Shown here: positions 1 through 5,358 of the stretch, one piece after another
Position numbering within the stretch: position 1 is the stretch's first letter
How the letters are laid out: each line of letters opens with the position of its first letter
From: Candidatus Pacebacteria bacterium CG10_big_fil_rev_8_21_14_0_10_44_11
GTDB lineage: Bacteria; Patescibacteriota; Microgenomatia; UBA1400; PJMF01
Reading direction: 5' to 3'
Assembly (NCBI GenBank): GCA_002772705.1
Contig: PFDH01000015.1
Location: forward strand, 279 to 6,410
DNA length: 6,132 nt
The notes under the pieces: model-generated
Told to the model about the DNA's origin: nothing
Database searches by the model: none
The model's input: only the letters and a program-made list of their open reading frames with translations
Made by a program: the position numbers and the translations under genes

Positions 1-1014
1 GGTATACAACATGTGCTTGTTTTCATCAATTGGCCCTTTTTCAGTGGTTAAGAGCACAATCACATTACTAGCCAAAATTTGCTGATTATTATTCAGATCT
101 ACATGTGGTTCGCCCGCCATGTTGCGTTTGTAACTATTGGTGGCCGAATCATACGTCCAGTCATTTTTATATTGACCATAGCCACTCCAAAATTCATAGC
201 TGACTGTTTCGACAGCACCTTTTGCCACATCCTCAGACATAAATGTCCAAGGCTTAAAACCGGCTTGCCAATCAGAGGCAGGAACAATGGTTCGGCCGAC
301 TTTCTTTTCTGGAGACATATTGCTCCAACCCCGCTCAGCTCCCACCGCCCAGAGTTTTTCTGTAGTAGTTTCCATGGTGTGTTCTGTCGCTACATCCTTG
401 CCAAGCCGATTAGCATTTCTGATAAAGGTAGGATAACCAATTGAAAATTGGTTTAAGTCGTTCGCTTGATTCCAACCATACTCACCAATTTGGCCAAGAG
501 CATCAGCTGGTCCAGGCGTATTGCCCCCACCGACATGGACATAGAGCGGATAGTTAAAGCCTGAGGCATAATCAACAAAATATGTTCTTGCCGAACGAAT
601 TGGTGCTAAAGTGGTATCAAAGGCCTGGGCATCACAATAAAACAACCCCATAAACCTGGTCACACCGCCTTCGGCAATAATTTCGAAGACAACATCAGCC
701 TTGGATAACCCAGATTGAGGCCGAGCATCAGGTGCATTTTCAATCATCACCGCTAAAGGACGCCGTTTGTCCCAGGCCGCTTTTTCAATTTTTGTGTAGT
801 ACTTGCCGTTGAGCGGGCAGGCTTGATCTTTTGGTTCACTTGGATCGATTTCTAGCAAAGCGCCTAACAAGGTGCCTTGTTGATCATCCGCTGCTTGGTT
901 GGCTTCCATGCTTTGAGTCAGCTGCTGTTTATTCAAAGCTGAAAAGGCCGTGAACGAACCCACAGCCGAAAGGAGATAGAGAATGAGTGAAATAATCAGG
1001 ATTTTCTTTGTCAT
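1..1014 (-). CDS. DUF3048 (YerB-like) exported protein, 3' end cut by window edge
   Basis: Starting at the ATG at 1014-1012, the minus strand stays open for 338 codons to base 1, so the C-terminus lies outside the window. Residues 4-22 form a hydrophobic segment after two lysines (MTKK), a signal peptide or membrane anchor; there is no lipobox Cys, although Bacillus YerB is described as a lipoprotein. The DUF3048 N-terminal domain is recognisable at about 84-170: RRPLAVMIENAPDARPQSGL, then KADVVFEIIAEGGVTRFMGL and PIRSARTYFVDYASG. The C-terminal DUF3048 part follows at about 270-330 (WTYDSATNSYKRNMAGEPH, then NNQQILASNVIVLL). The family's biochemical function is not established; an envelope location is inferred from the signal. 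Two Cys (66 and 127) lie in the exported part. It is last of the visible frr-rseP block, 30 nt after the small membrane protein. The ribosome binding site is weak (AAAGAAATGG). Family call is strong, function unknown. Confidence 0.88.
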   Translation of the reverse strand, partial: MTKKILIISLILYLLSAVGSFTAFSALNKQQLTQSMEANQAADDQQGTLLGALLEIDPSEPKDQACPLNGKYYTKIEKAAWDKRRPLAVMIENAPDARPQSGLSKADVVFEIIAEGGVTRFMGLFYCDAQAFDTTLAPIRSARTYFVDYASGFNYPLYVHVGGGNTPGPADALGQIGEYGWNQANDLNQFSIGYPTFIRNANRLGKDVATEHTMETTTEKLWAVGAERGWSNMSPEKKVGRTIVPASDWQAGFKPWTFMSEDVAKGAVETVSYEFWSGYGQYKNDWTYDSATNSYKRNMAGEPHVDLNNNQQILASNVIVLLTTEKGPIDENKHMLYT

Positions 1015-1044
1015 AGAACCATTTCTTTATCTTAAGACCAAGCT

Positions 1045-1308
1045 TTAATTGTAACGTAAATAGAAATAAATGCCAACAACTATAGCGGTCAGTATGACAG
1101 AAATCATCACAGTTTTCATCAGATCATTCAGGACTGTTTGGTGGTGGCTCAACTGAGTTTGGGTAAAAACTGGGGTAGCTGGCTTTTTCAAATCTTGGCC
1201 AGAAAAAGAATAACCCCCCGAGTTAGTCTCTTCTGAGGGTGACTGAGCCAGCTGTGCCAGCCGCTGCGTGGCTTTAATCTTCTGTTCTCTGGTTCTGTGA
1301 ACTGCCAT
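1045..1308 (-). CDS. small tail-anchored membrane protein, unknown function
   Basis: This 87-residue protein is not one I recognise. It has a basic N-terminus (MAVHRTREQKIKATQR), a Ser/Thr/Gln-rich low-complexity middle (about 20-60) and one hydrophobic segment at 65-84 ending in YLRYN, so it should be a tail-anchored or single-pass protein with most of the chain in the cytoplasm. No Cys and no catalytic motif is visible. A partial Shine-Dalgarno (AAGAAG) lies 7 nt before the ATG. The gene starts 11 nt after the rseP stop and ends 30 nt before the DUF3048 gene, so co-transcription with the protease is very likely. The clean ATG, ribosome binding site, membrane segment and operon fit support a real gene despite its size. 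A role beside the protease or DUF3048 protein would be a guess from position only. Confidence 0.75.
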   Translation of the reverse strand: MAVHRTREQKIKATQRLAQLAQSPSEETNSGGYSFSGQDLKKPATPVFTQTQLSHHQTVLNDLMKTVMISVILTAIVVGIYFYLRYN

Positions 1309-1319
1309 AAGAGCACTTC

Positions 1320-2453
1320 TTAAAAGAGACGAATCACGTCTCGAATTGTAATTGCCACAATTAGTAGCATCAGACCTACATAGCCACCATAACTGAGCCA
1401 GTACTCCATTTTAAATAAGTGTTTCCTAGCCACAAATAACTCAAGCAAAGTGAAAAATGCTTTGCCACCATCTAGGGGTGTGATCGGTAAGACGTTCATA
1501 ATCGCTAAATTGATTGACAACATCGCGGCAAAAGATAAAATCATTAAAAAACCTTGATTAAGAATGCCTAGCGTATACGCTTGATGGACAATGCCAACAG
1601 GCCCGGCTAATTCAGAAGAAAGTTGACCACGTTGAACCAGGTCAGTACCAAGTTTTGATAGGGCCTTCAGAATTTCACCACCCAAAGCCAACGACTCACC
1701 AACGCCATACCTAGTGGCTTCCCAGGGTGTTTGCCACCAAGGAAAATGAGTGAAGATAATTTGATCAAAAGCAATGCCCAACGAACCCTCATTTTGTGGA
1801 GTCTCCGCCTGGGTTCGCAAGTAAACAGGATAGTAAGCGACCGCATCCTGACACGTGCTGTTAACACAATCGCCAGTGGTAACCAAAACTACCTCTTGAC
1901 CCTGATGAGCGCCAACGAACTCAATTACCTGATCTGGACTGGCAGTTAGGGTGATCTCGGCTGCCTGGTTAGTTTGAAAGCCAATCACCCTCACCGAACT
2001 AGGCACCCCGGCTTGAGCCGCTGGCGAATCAGGCGCAATATAGCCAATTCTGGCGCCATCAACTGGTGTTGGCACGCCCAACCAAGAAAATAGAATGGTA
2101 AAGGCAAGAATACCAAACAAAAAATTAACTGTGGCACCGGCCAAAACAACATACAGCCGTTGAAACAGATTGGCGGCATAAAACTCACCTTTTTTGGTTT
2201 GGTTATTTCGCTTGGTTGGGTCAGCTTCCTCACCATCCATGCGGACAAAACCGCCAAAGGGAATCCAATTGAGACTGAATTCAGTTCCCTGCCAAACAAA
2301 CAACTTATAAGCTTTAGGTGGATACCCCAAACCAAATTCTTTGACCGTAATTCCAACTTGTTTGGCGGCAAAAAAGTGCCCTAGCTCATGAATCAGAACC
2401 AGAAAAGACAAAACCAAAACAAAAATACCAATACTGAATAGTAGGCTAAGCAT
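1320..2453 (-). CDS. rseP: RseP/RIP family site-2 intramembrane zinc metalloprotease (M50)
   Basis: A 377-residue membrane protease of the S2P/RseP family, which cuts transmembrane segments of anti-sigma factors or leftover signal peptides inside the bilayer. The zinc motif HELGH is at 22-26 in the first membrane segment (5-26), and the third zinc ligand is D328 in NVLPITPLDGG (320-330), preceded by the conserved N315. One PDZ-like domain spans about 125-215 (IGYIAPDSPAAQAGV), and the family motif AGPVGIVHQ follows near 283-291. Other membrane segments are about 98-124, 302-325 and 355-373. Length fits single-PDZ Gram-positive-type RseP/RasP rather than the longer two-PDZ E. coli protein. An unusual feature is the pair C196 and C201 in the PDZ region, apparently the only cysteines. 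The ATG is 3 nt after the frr stop and has no Shine-Dalgarno, so translation is probably coupled to frr. The natural substrate is unknown; no sigma/anti-sigma pair is in the window. Confidence 0.95.
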   Translation of the reverse strand: MLSLLFSIGIFVLVLSFLVLIHELGHFFAAKQVGITVKEFGLGYPPKAYKLFVWQGTEFSLNWIPFGGFVRMDGEEADPTKRNNQTKKGEFYAANLFQRLYVVLAGATVNFLFGILAFTILFSWLGVPTPVDGARIGYIAPDSPAAQAGVPSSVRVIGFQTNQAAEITLTASPDQVIEFVGAHQGQEVVLVTTGDCVNSTCQDAVAYYPVYLRTQAETPQNEGSLGIAFDQIIFTHFPWWQTPWEATRYGVGESLALGGEILKALSKLGTDLVQRGQLSSELAGPVGIVHQAYTLGILNQGFLMILSFAAMLSINLAIMNVLPITPLDGGKAFFTLLELFVARKHLFKMEYWLSYGGYVGLMLLIVAITIRDVIRLF

Positions 2454-2456
2454 AAA

Positions 2457-3011
2457 TTAGATGGTAAGTAGTAACTTTTCTTTTGAAGCTAGCAAGACTT
2501 CAAGTTGGTCAACTGCTTTTTTATGGCGTGCTTCTAAATCTTCTAAATCTAGAGTAACATCATCTTCACTGATACCACTTTCACCTTTTTGGGCTTCTAT
2601 TTCTTGTTTTGCCTTCGATCGAACGTCCCTCAACATCGCTTTGCCATTCTCAATTCTTTTGTGTAGCTCTTTAACCATCTCTTGTCGTTTTTCTGAAGTT
2701 AAACTAGGAACAACGATCCGAATTATTTCGCCGTCCACTACTGGGTTTAAGTTAAGGCTGGCAATTTGAATTGCTTTTTCGATTGTTCCGAGCAAACCTT
2801 TGTCCCAAGGCGCAATTTTGATTAGGGAAGCATCTGGCACCGAAATTGAAGCCAACTCTACTAGTTTCATTTGTTGACCATACGCTTCAACTACCACCGG
2901 ATCAAGCATTTCAGCTGAAGCCCGACCTGTTCTTAAGAAGCTAACTTCTCTGCGAACGTGTTCCAAAGCTTTTTGGGTGTTAGTTTCAAAGTCTGAAAAT
3001 GAATATAGCAT
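2457..3011 (-). CDS. frr: ribosome recycling factor (RRF)
   Basis: A cytoplasmic 184-residue protein, matching the usual RRF length of about 185. RRF works with EF-G to split the post-termination 70S complex after peptide release. Family blocks are in order: LRTGRAS at 26-32 in the first long helix, the domain II region with VPDASLIKIAPWDKGLLGTI (about 58-77) and NPVVDGEIIRIVVPSLTSEKR (about 88-108), then the long helices with KELHKRIENGKAMLRDVRSK (about 114-133) and the acidic third helix. The ATG at 3011 gives the expected N-terminus; a modest AAGAAG lies 3 nt before it. The gene heads the left operon and abuts rseP with a 3-nt gap. The usual companions pyrH and tsf are not upstream; a palindromic intergenic region is there instead, ending only about 15 nt before the start codon. 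Confidence 0.97.
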   Translation of the reverse strand: MLYSFSDFETNTQKALEHVRREVSFLRTGRASAEMLDPVVVEAYGQQMKLVELASISVPDASLIKIAPWDKGLLGTIEKAIQIASLNLNPVVDGEIIRIVVPSLTSEKRQEMVKELHKRIENGKAMLRDVRSKAKQEIEAQKGESGISEDDVTLDLEDLEARHKKAVDQLEVLLASKEKLLLTI

Positions 3012-3025
3012 AATCTTCTTTCATT

Positions 3026-3188
3026 AGGCTTGTTGCGAAATAAGAATTACTGTCAATTTTGCATCTATTTGAGCATTTTTGCAGGCTCAGATTGACGATA
3101 GTAGCCTATGCTACTTGAGTCAAGATGGAACACACAAAAATGCCAAATAGATGTGGAAGGGCGGTGAGTGTTGTTTCGCAACAAGTCC
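3026..3188. repeat. long imperfect palindrome, possible MITE-like element or structured RNA
   Basis: One hairpin-shaped palindrome fills most of the divergent intergenic region. Outer arms CTTGTTGCGAAA (3029-3040) and TTTCGCAACAAG (3174-3185) are perfect 12-bp complements, growing to 17 pairs (3027-3043 with 3171-3187) if two G-U pairs are allowed. An inner stem pairs 3062-3081 with 3135-3153: 19 pairs with one bulged A at 3072. The apex pairs 3092-3096 with 3119-3123 and 3100-3105 with 3110-3115 around the loop CTAT. All stems share a centre near 3107. If the ends are put at 3026 and 3188, ATT lies directly outside on both sides (3023-3025 and 3189-3191), as a 3-bp target duplication would. 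The arms resemble transposon terminal inverted repeats, but there is no transposase or internal gene. Mobile origin is inferred; the palindrome itself is plain in the sequence. Confidence 0.85.
3095..3123 (-). promoter_or_regulatory. alternative promoter for frr inside the palindrome
   Basis: On the minus strand TTGACT (3123-3118, 5 of 6) and TATCGT (3100-3095, 4 of 6) are separated by exactly 17 nt, with the apical hairpin forming the spacer. It points at frr. A perfect TTGACA also occurs at 3056-3051 on this strand but has no fitting -10. If the palindrome is an insertion, this site could have replaced the original promoter. Low confidence, since chance matches of this quality are common. 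Confidence 0.3.
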
Positions 3189-3217
3189 ATTGTACCAAAC
3201 AGTAGGTCACTTTTCAG
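3189..3217 (-). promoter_or_regulatory. candidate promoter for frr, upstream of the palindrome
   Basis: Read on the minus strand, CTGAAA (3217-3212, 4 of 6 to the -35 consensus) is followed after 17 nt by TACAAT (3194-3189, 5 of 6 to the -10). Transcription would begin near 3182 and place nearly the whole palindrome in the frr leader. Spacing is ideal but the -35 is weak, so this is one of two candidates. Confidence 0.4.
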
Positions 3218-3218
3218 G

Positions 3219-3229
3219 TATAGTATCAT
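3219..3229 (+). promoter_or_regulatory. possible -10 region for the plus-strand membrane protein gene
   Basis: Overlapping TATAGT (3219-3224) and TATCAT (3224-3229), each 5 of 6 to the -10 consensus, lie 12-22 nt before the ATG at 3241. No convincing -35 hexamer sits at 16-18 nt upstream. There is no Shine-Dalgarno before the ATG, and the distance would leave only a very short leader. Confidence 0.3.
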
Positions 3230-3240
3230 AACAGCAGTCT

Positions 3241-4080
3241 ATGTTGATACATTTTTTGGTTGATATTATCGCCAGCATCACTAGTGTGGAGTATTATCAA
3301 TCCGTCCTGAGTCGTAGCTTTTTCTCCTCACTGCGGTTTTATTTAGCTTTTCTAGTCATCATTACTACGGTCTTAACGGCTGAGTACTGGCTTAAAGCGG
3401 CACCAAATTTGCGACATTCCGTTGATGACATTGCCACTGAAACAGTTAGTGATTATCCAGCTGATCTGCTGATTAATTGGGATGGCGACTCACTTTCTAG
3501 TTCAGTGGGAGAAGTAGTTGTGCCCTTTCCCAATGCAATGCCCCAGTATTTTAAGGATTTAGCTAAAAATCTGGCGGTGCTAAACCCAAGTCAAGCTCAA
3601 ACTTCAGTTGAGGCGCTGTTTGAGTTGACCCCGACCAAGCTCTACATGATTGATCAAGGTCAGCGTAGCACTGGGGTTGGCTTACAAGAACTGCTTGGGT
3701 CAAATCAAATTCTGATTGACCAGCAATCACTACCCCAAAATGTCACCAGGGTCAAAGCTTCAATTCTTAACTTCGTCACCTTTGTTGGCTATTTCTATCC
3801 AATCTGGGCCTGGTTTGGATTACTCGTGTCTCGGGCCTACTTATTAGTGATTGAGGGTAGTTTAATCTTTATCTTAATCAAGTTGCAGCGTTGGCCGATG
3901 AAGTACCTAAAAGTGGTGCAACTCTGTCTGCATATTTTTGTTCCAGCCGAAATCGTTAATCAGACCACCCGCCTAGCCGGCATTAAGACTCCCATTTCGA
4001 TGCTGATGCTTTCGTTCTGGGTTCTGTTTGTGGTGATCTTTTTTTCTCTGCAACGAGCACCCGCCATCAAAAAAATTTGA
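3241..4080 (+). CDS. polytopic membrane protein resembling DUF1189
   Basis: A 279-residue membrane protein, the only plus-strand gene. Its layout is one hydrophobic segment at about 32-48, an extracytoplasmic domain of about 120 residues (50-172), then hydrophobic stretches at about 175-195, 197-214, 223-238 (weaker) and 252-270. This single segment, outer domain and four-segment layout, together with SDYPADLLINWDGDSLSSSV (70-89) and an N-terminal SRSFFSSLRFYLAFL run, recalls DUF1189, a family without known activity; I cannot confirm membership by eye. The outer domain has a late LTPTKLYMIDQGQ segment like the paired beta-strand repeats of such domains. An in-frame stop at 3229 fixes the ATG at 3241 as the first start, although no Shine-Dalgarno precedes it. 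It is divergent from frr and convergent with the 131-residue protein, so it is probably transcribed alone. Gene reality is strong, family moderate, function unknown. Confidence 0.82.
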   Translation: MLIHFLVDIIASITSVEYYQSVLSRSFFSSLRFYLAFLVIITTVLTAEYWLKAAPNLRHSVDDIATETVSDYPADLLINWDGDSLSSSVGEVVVPFPNAMPQYFKDLAKNLAVLNPSQAQTSVEALFELTPTKLYMIDQGQRSTGVGLQELLGSNQILIDQQSLPQNVTRVKASILNFVTFVGYFYPIWAWFGLLVSRAYLLVIEGSLIFILIKLQRWPMKYLKVVQLCLHIFVPAEIVNQTTRLAGIKTPISMLMLSFWVLFVVIFFSLQRAPAIKKI

Positions 4081-4082
4081 TG
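4065..4082. terminator. weak hairpin between convergent gene ends, possible bidirectional terminator
   Basis: CATCAAA (4065-4071) and TTTGATG (4076-4082) pair over 7 bp around an AAAA loop, overlapping the plus-strand stop and touching the minus-strand stop. A run of seven T lies at 4091-4097 on the plus strand, 8 nt after the stem. The stem is A/T-rich, so intrinsic termination would be weak; position is the main support. Confidence 0.35.
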
Positions 4083-4478
4083 CTAGCGAGTTTTTTTGTC
4101 TATGCGAATATCATAATCCAAAGTCGGATAAACTAAATCTTGTTTAGACGGATCTGCCTCTTTTAATTGTTGCTGAGCGATCATCACTCTGAGCAGCAGT
4201 GGGTTGAGATTAGCAGAAAGGGAAGCTGTATCGGTTTGGTCAGGCTGAACATTCTTGACTAATTTAGAGTTTTGGATGTAGGCGTTGACTACAAATAGCA
4301 TCGCCAACACCATCAGAGTCAAACCTGCAATTAAGCCAATAATCACCCGTTTTTGTTTTAATAGTGGTACCTTGACAGTCAATTCGGGATTTTCGTCCTC
4401 AGGCAGCTGAACCAGCGGCTCAAACAGCGGTTTTTCGACTGAAAACTTAGTTTGATTTTGGTCGGTATACTCTGGCAT
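4083..4478 (-). CDS. single-pass membrane protein of unknown function
   Basis: This 131-residue protein is not one I recognise. An acidic, proline-containing cytoplasmic N-terminus (1-40, with LVQLPEDENPELTVKVPLL) is followed by KQKR, one hydrophobic segment at about 45-66 (VIIGLIAGLTLMVLAMLFVV) and an outer domain of about 65 residues ending YPTLDYDIRIDKKTR. The positive residues before the segment predict the N-terminus inside and the C-terminus outside. The outer stretch 90-110 (LNPLLLRVMIAQQQLKEA) looks helical. No Cys or catalytic motif is seen. The ATG is separated by 1 nt from the stop of the preceding gene (TAA-G-ATG), and GGAG at 4489-4492 within that gene serves as Shine-Dalgarno about 10 nt before it. 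It is third in the rmlA operon. A link to the preceding exported protein is inferred from position only. Confidence 0.78.
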   Translation of the reverse strand: MPEYTDQNQTKFSVEKPLFEPLVQLPEDENPELTVKVPLLKQKRVIIGLIAGLTLMVLAMLFVVNAYIQNSKLVKNVQPDQTDTASLSANLNPLLLRVMIAQQQLKEADPSKQDLVYPTLDYDIRIDKKTR

Positions 4479-4479
4479 C

Positions 4480-5358
4480 TTAGGTTAACTCCACAAACAA
4501 TTCTTCTAAAAATGACAAAATTTGCGAAGTACCGCTGTAGGCTTGGCTCAGAGCCTTGCCTAAATTAGATGAAAAACTTGACCTAGTCATCGTTTGCTGA
4601 TTGGCATATTGAGTTCTAATAGTGAGCAAATCCCGTTGGGTGATTTCGATAGCTTTGTTAACTTCGCGGTAAGCACGATCGCGCTCCGCCTGTCTTAAGA
4701 GATTAGTCGGATTATCAACATGATACTGAAGAATATCTTTATAAATAATCAGCGACTTGTCATAGACAGCCTGAATGTCCCCAATCCTGATGAGCGCCAT
4801 TGACTGATAGGCCGTACTTTCAAACGGAGCGGAGAGTGTTGCAAACTCATCAGCTCTAGCTGTTATGTCTTCTCTGATCTTGGAGTTGAGAACGTCTTGC
4901 CGATGCGCTCGAAGTTTAAGAATGTAATTAATCATGTTTCCTGTTAGTCTGTCTTTCTCGGAAAGTTCTACCCCTTCAGTGTCATCAAGCGAAGCTCGCA
5001 TCAACTCAAAGTAGGTAATCAAAACATCAGTGCGGCTGAGCATTACTTCTCGGCTGCTTTGGATGGCTTCTTCGAGTGATTGTAAAGTGTTGAGTTTTTC
5101 GTATTGCGCTTTACTAATCAAGTACTGACGCTCTAGACTAGAGTACTTTTCAACTTGATCCTGGTAAAGCTCGCGCAGTTGGAGAATCTCTTTGGTTTGT
5201 CTTGGCTTGGTAAAAACCAAATCTGGATTGGCTTCAGCACTCTCTGTTGCAGTCATTCGTGCCGAGTCAGTTGCTTCTTGCGCCTGAGTTAAGCGAGTTA
5301 ACAAAAAACCAAAAGCGATGACTAGGGCTAACGTGATGGCAAAGTTAGTTATTTTCAT
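4480..5358 (-). CDS. exported alpha-helical coiled-coil protein, unknown function
   Basis: I place the start at the ATG at 5358, giving 292 residues. The frame is open further upstream to a TTG at 5460, but that extension lies inside rmlA and would bury the signal peptide. From 5358 the protein begins MKITNFAITLALVIAFGFLL, a good signal sequence with likely cleavage after LTQAQ (about 22-27). The rest is almost wholly helical and charged: a coiled-coil-like segment at about 50-105 (LQLRELYQDQVEKYSSLERQ), further helices at 105-175 and 185-255, and a Ser-rich turn before the last helix. There is no Cys, no second clear membrane segment and no known catalytic motif. Start and rmlA stop overlap by 14 nt and no Shine-Dalgarno is present, implying coupled translation. 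I do not recognise the family; an envelope structural or assembly role is a guess from export and helices. Confidence 0.8.
   Translation of the reverse strand: MKITNFAITLALVIAFGFLLTRLTQAQEATDSARMTATESAEANPDLVFTKPRQTKEILQLRELYQDQVEKYSSLERQYLISKAQYEKLNTLQSLEEAIQSSREVMLSRTDVLITYFELMRASLDDTEGVELSEKDRLTGNMINYILKLRAHRQDVLNSKIREDITARADEFATLSAPFESTAYQSMALIRIGDIQAVYDKSLIIYKDILQYHVDNPTNLLRQAERDRAYREVNKAIEITQRDLLTIRTQYANQQTMTRSSFSSNLGKALSQAYSGTSQILSFLEELFVELT

Noticed and set aside
79..444. 121-codon plus-strand open frame opposite the DUF3048 gene
   Set aside because: It is antisense to a protein with clear DUF3048 motifs and its translation is Cys/His/Arg-rich without domain character, so it is a shadow.
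435..453. Perfect 8-bp inverted repeat AACCAATT-GAA-AATTGGTT
   Set aside because: It lies inside the well-supported DUF3048 coding region (encoding part of LNQFSIGYP), has no T-run, and a single 8-bp A/T-rich hairpin within 6 kb is expected by chance.
1991..2384. Open frames overlapping rseP in other frames on both strands
   Set aside because: They overlap the conserved protease sequence and show no independent motif or ribosome binding site.
2534..2551. Short direct repeat TTCTAAATC in tandem
   Set aside because: It encodes the LEDLEDLE-like acidic repeat in the third helix of RRF and is explained by the protein.
3051..3056. Perfect -35 hexamer TTGACA on the minus strand before frr
   Set aside because: No -10-like hexamer is found 15-19 nt downstream; the nearest TAATGA is about 24 nt away and too close to the start codon.
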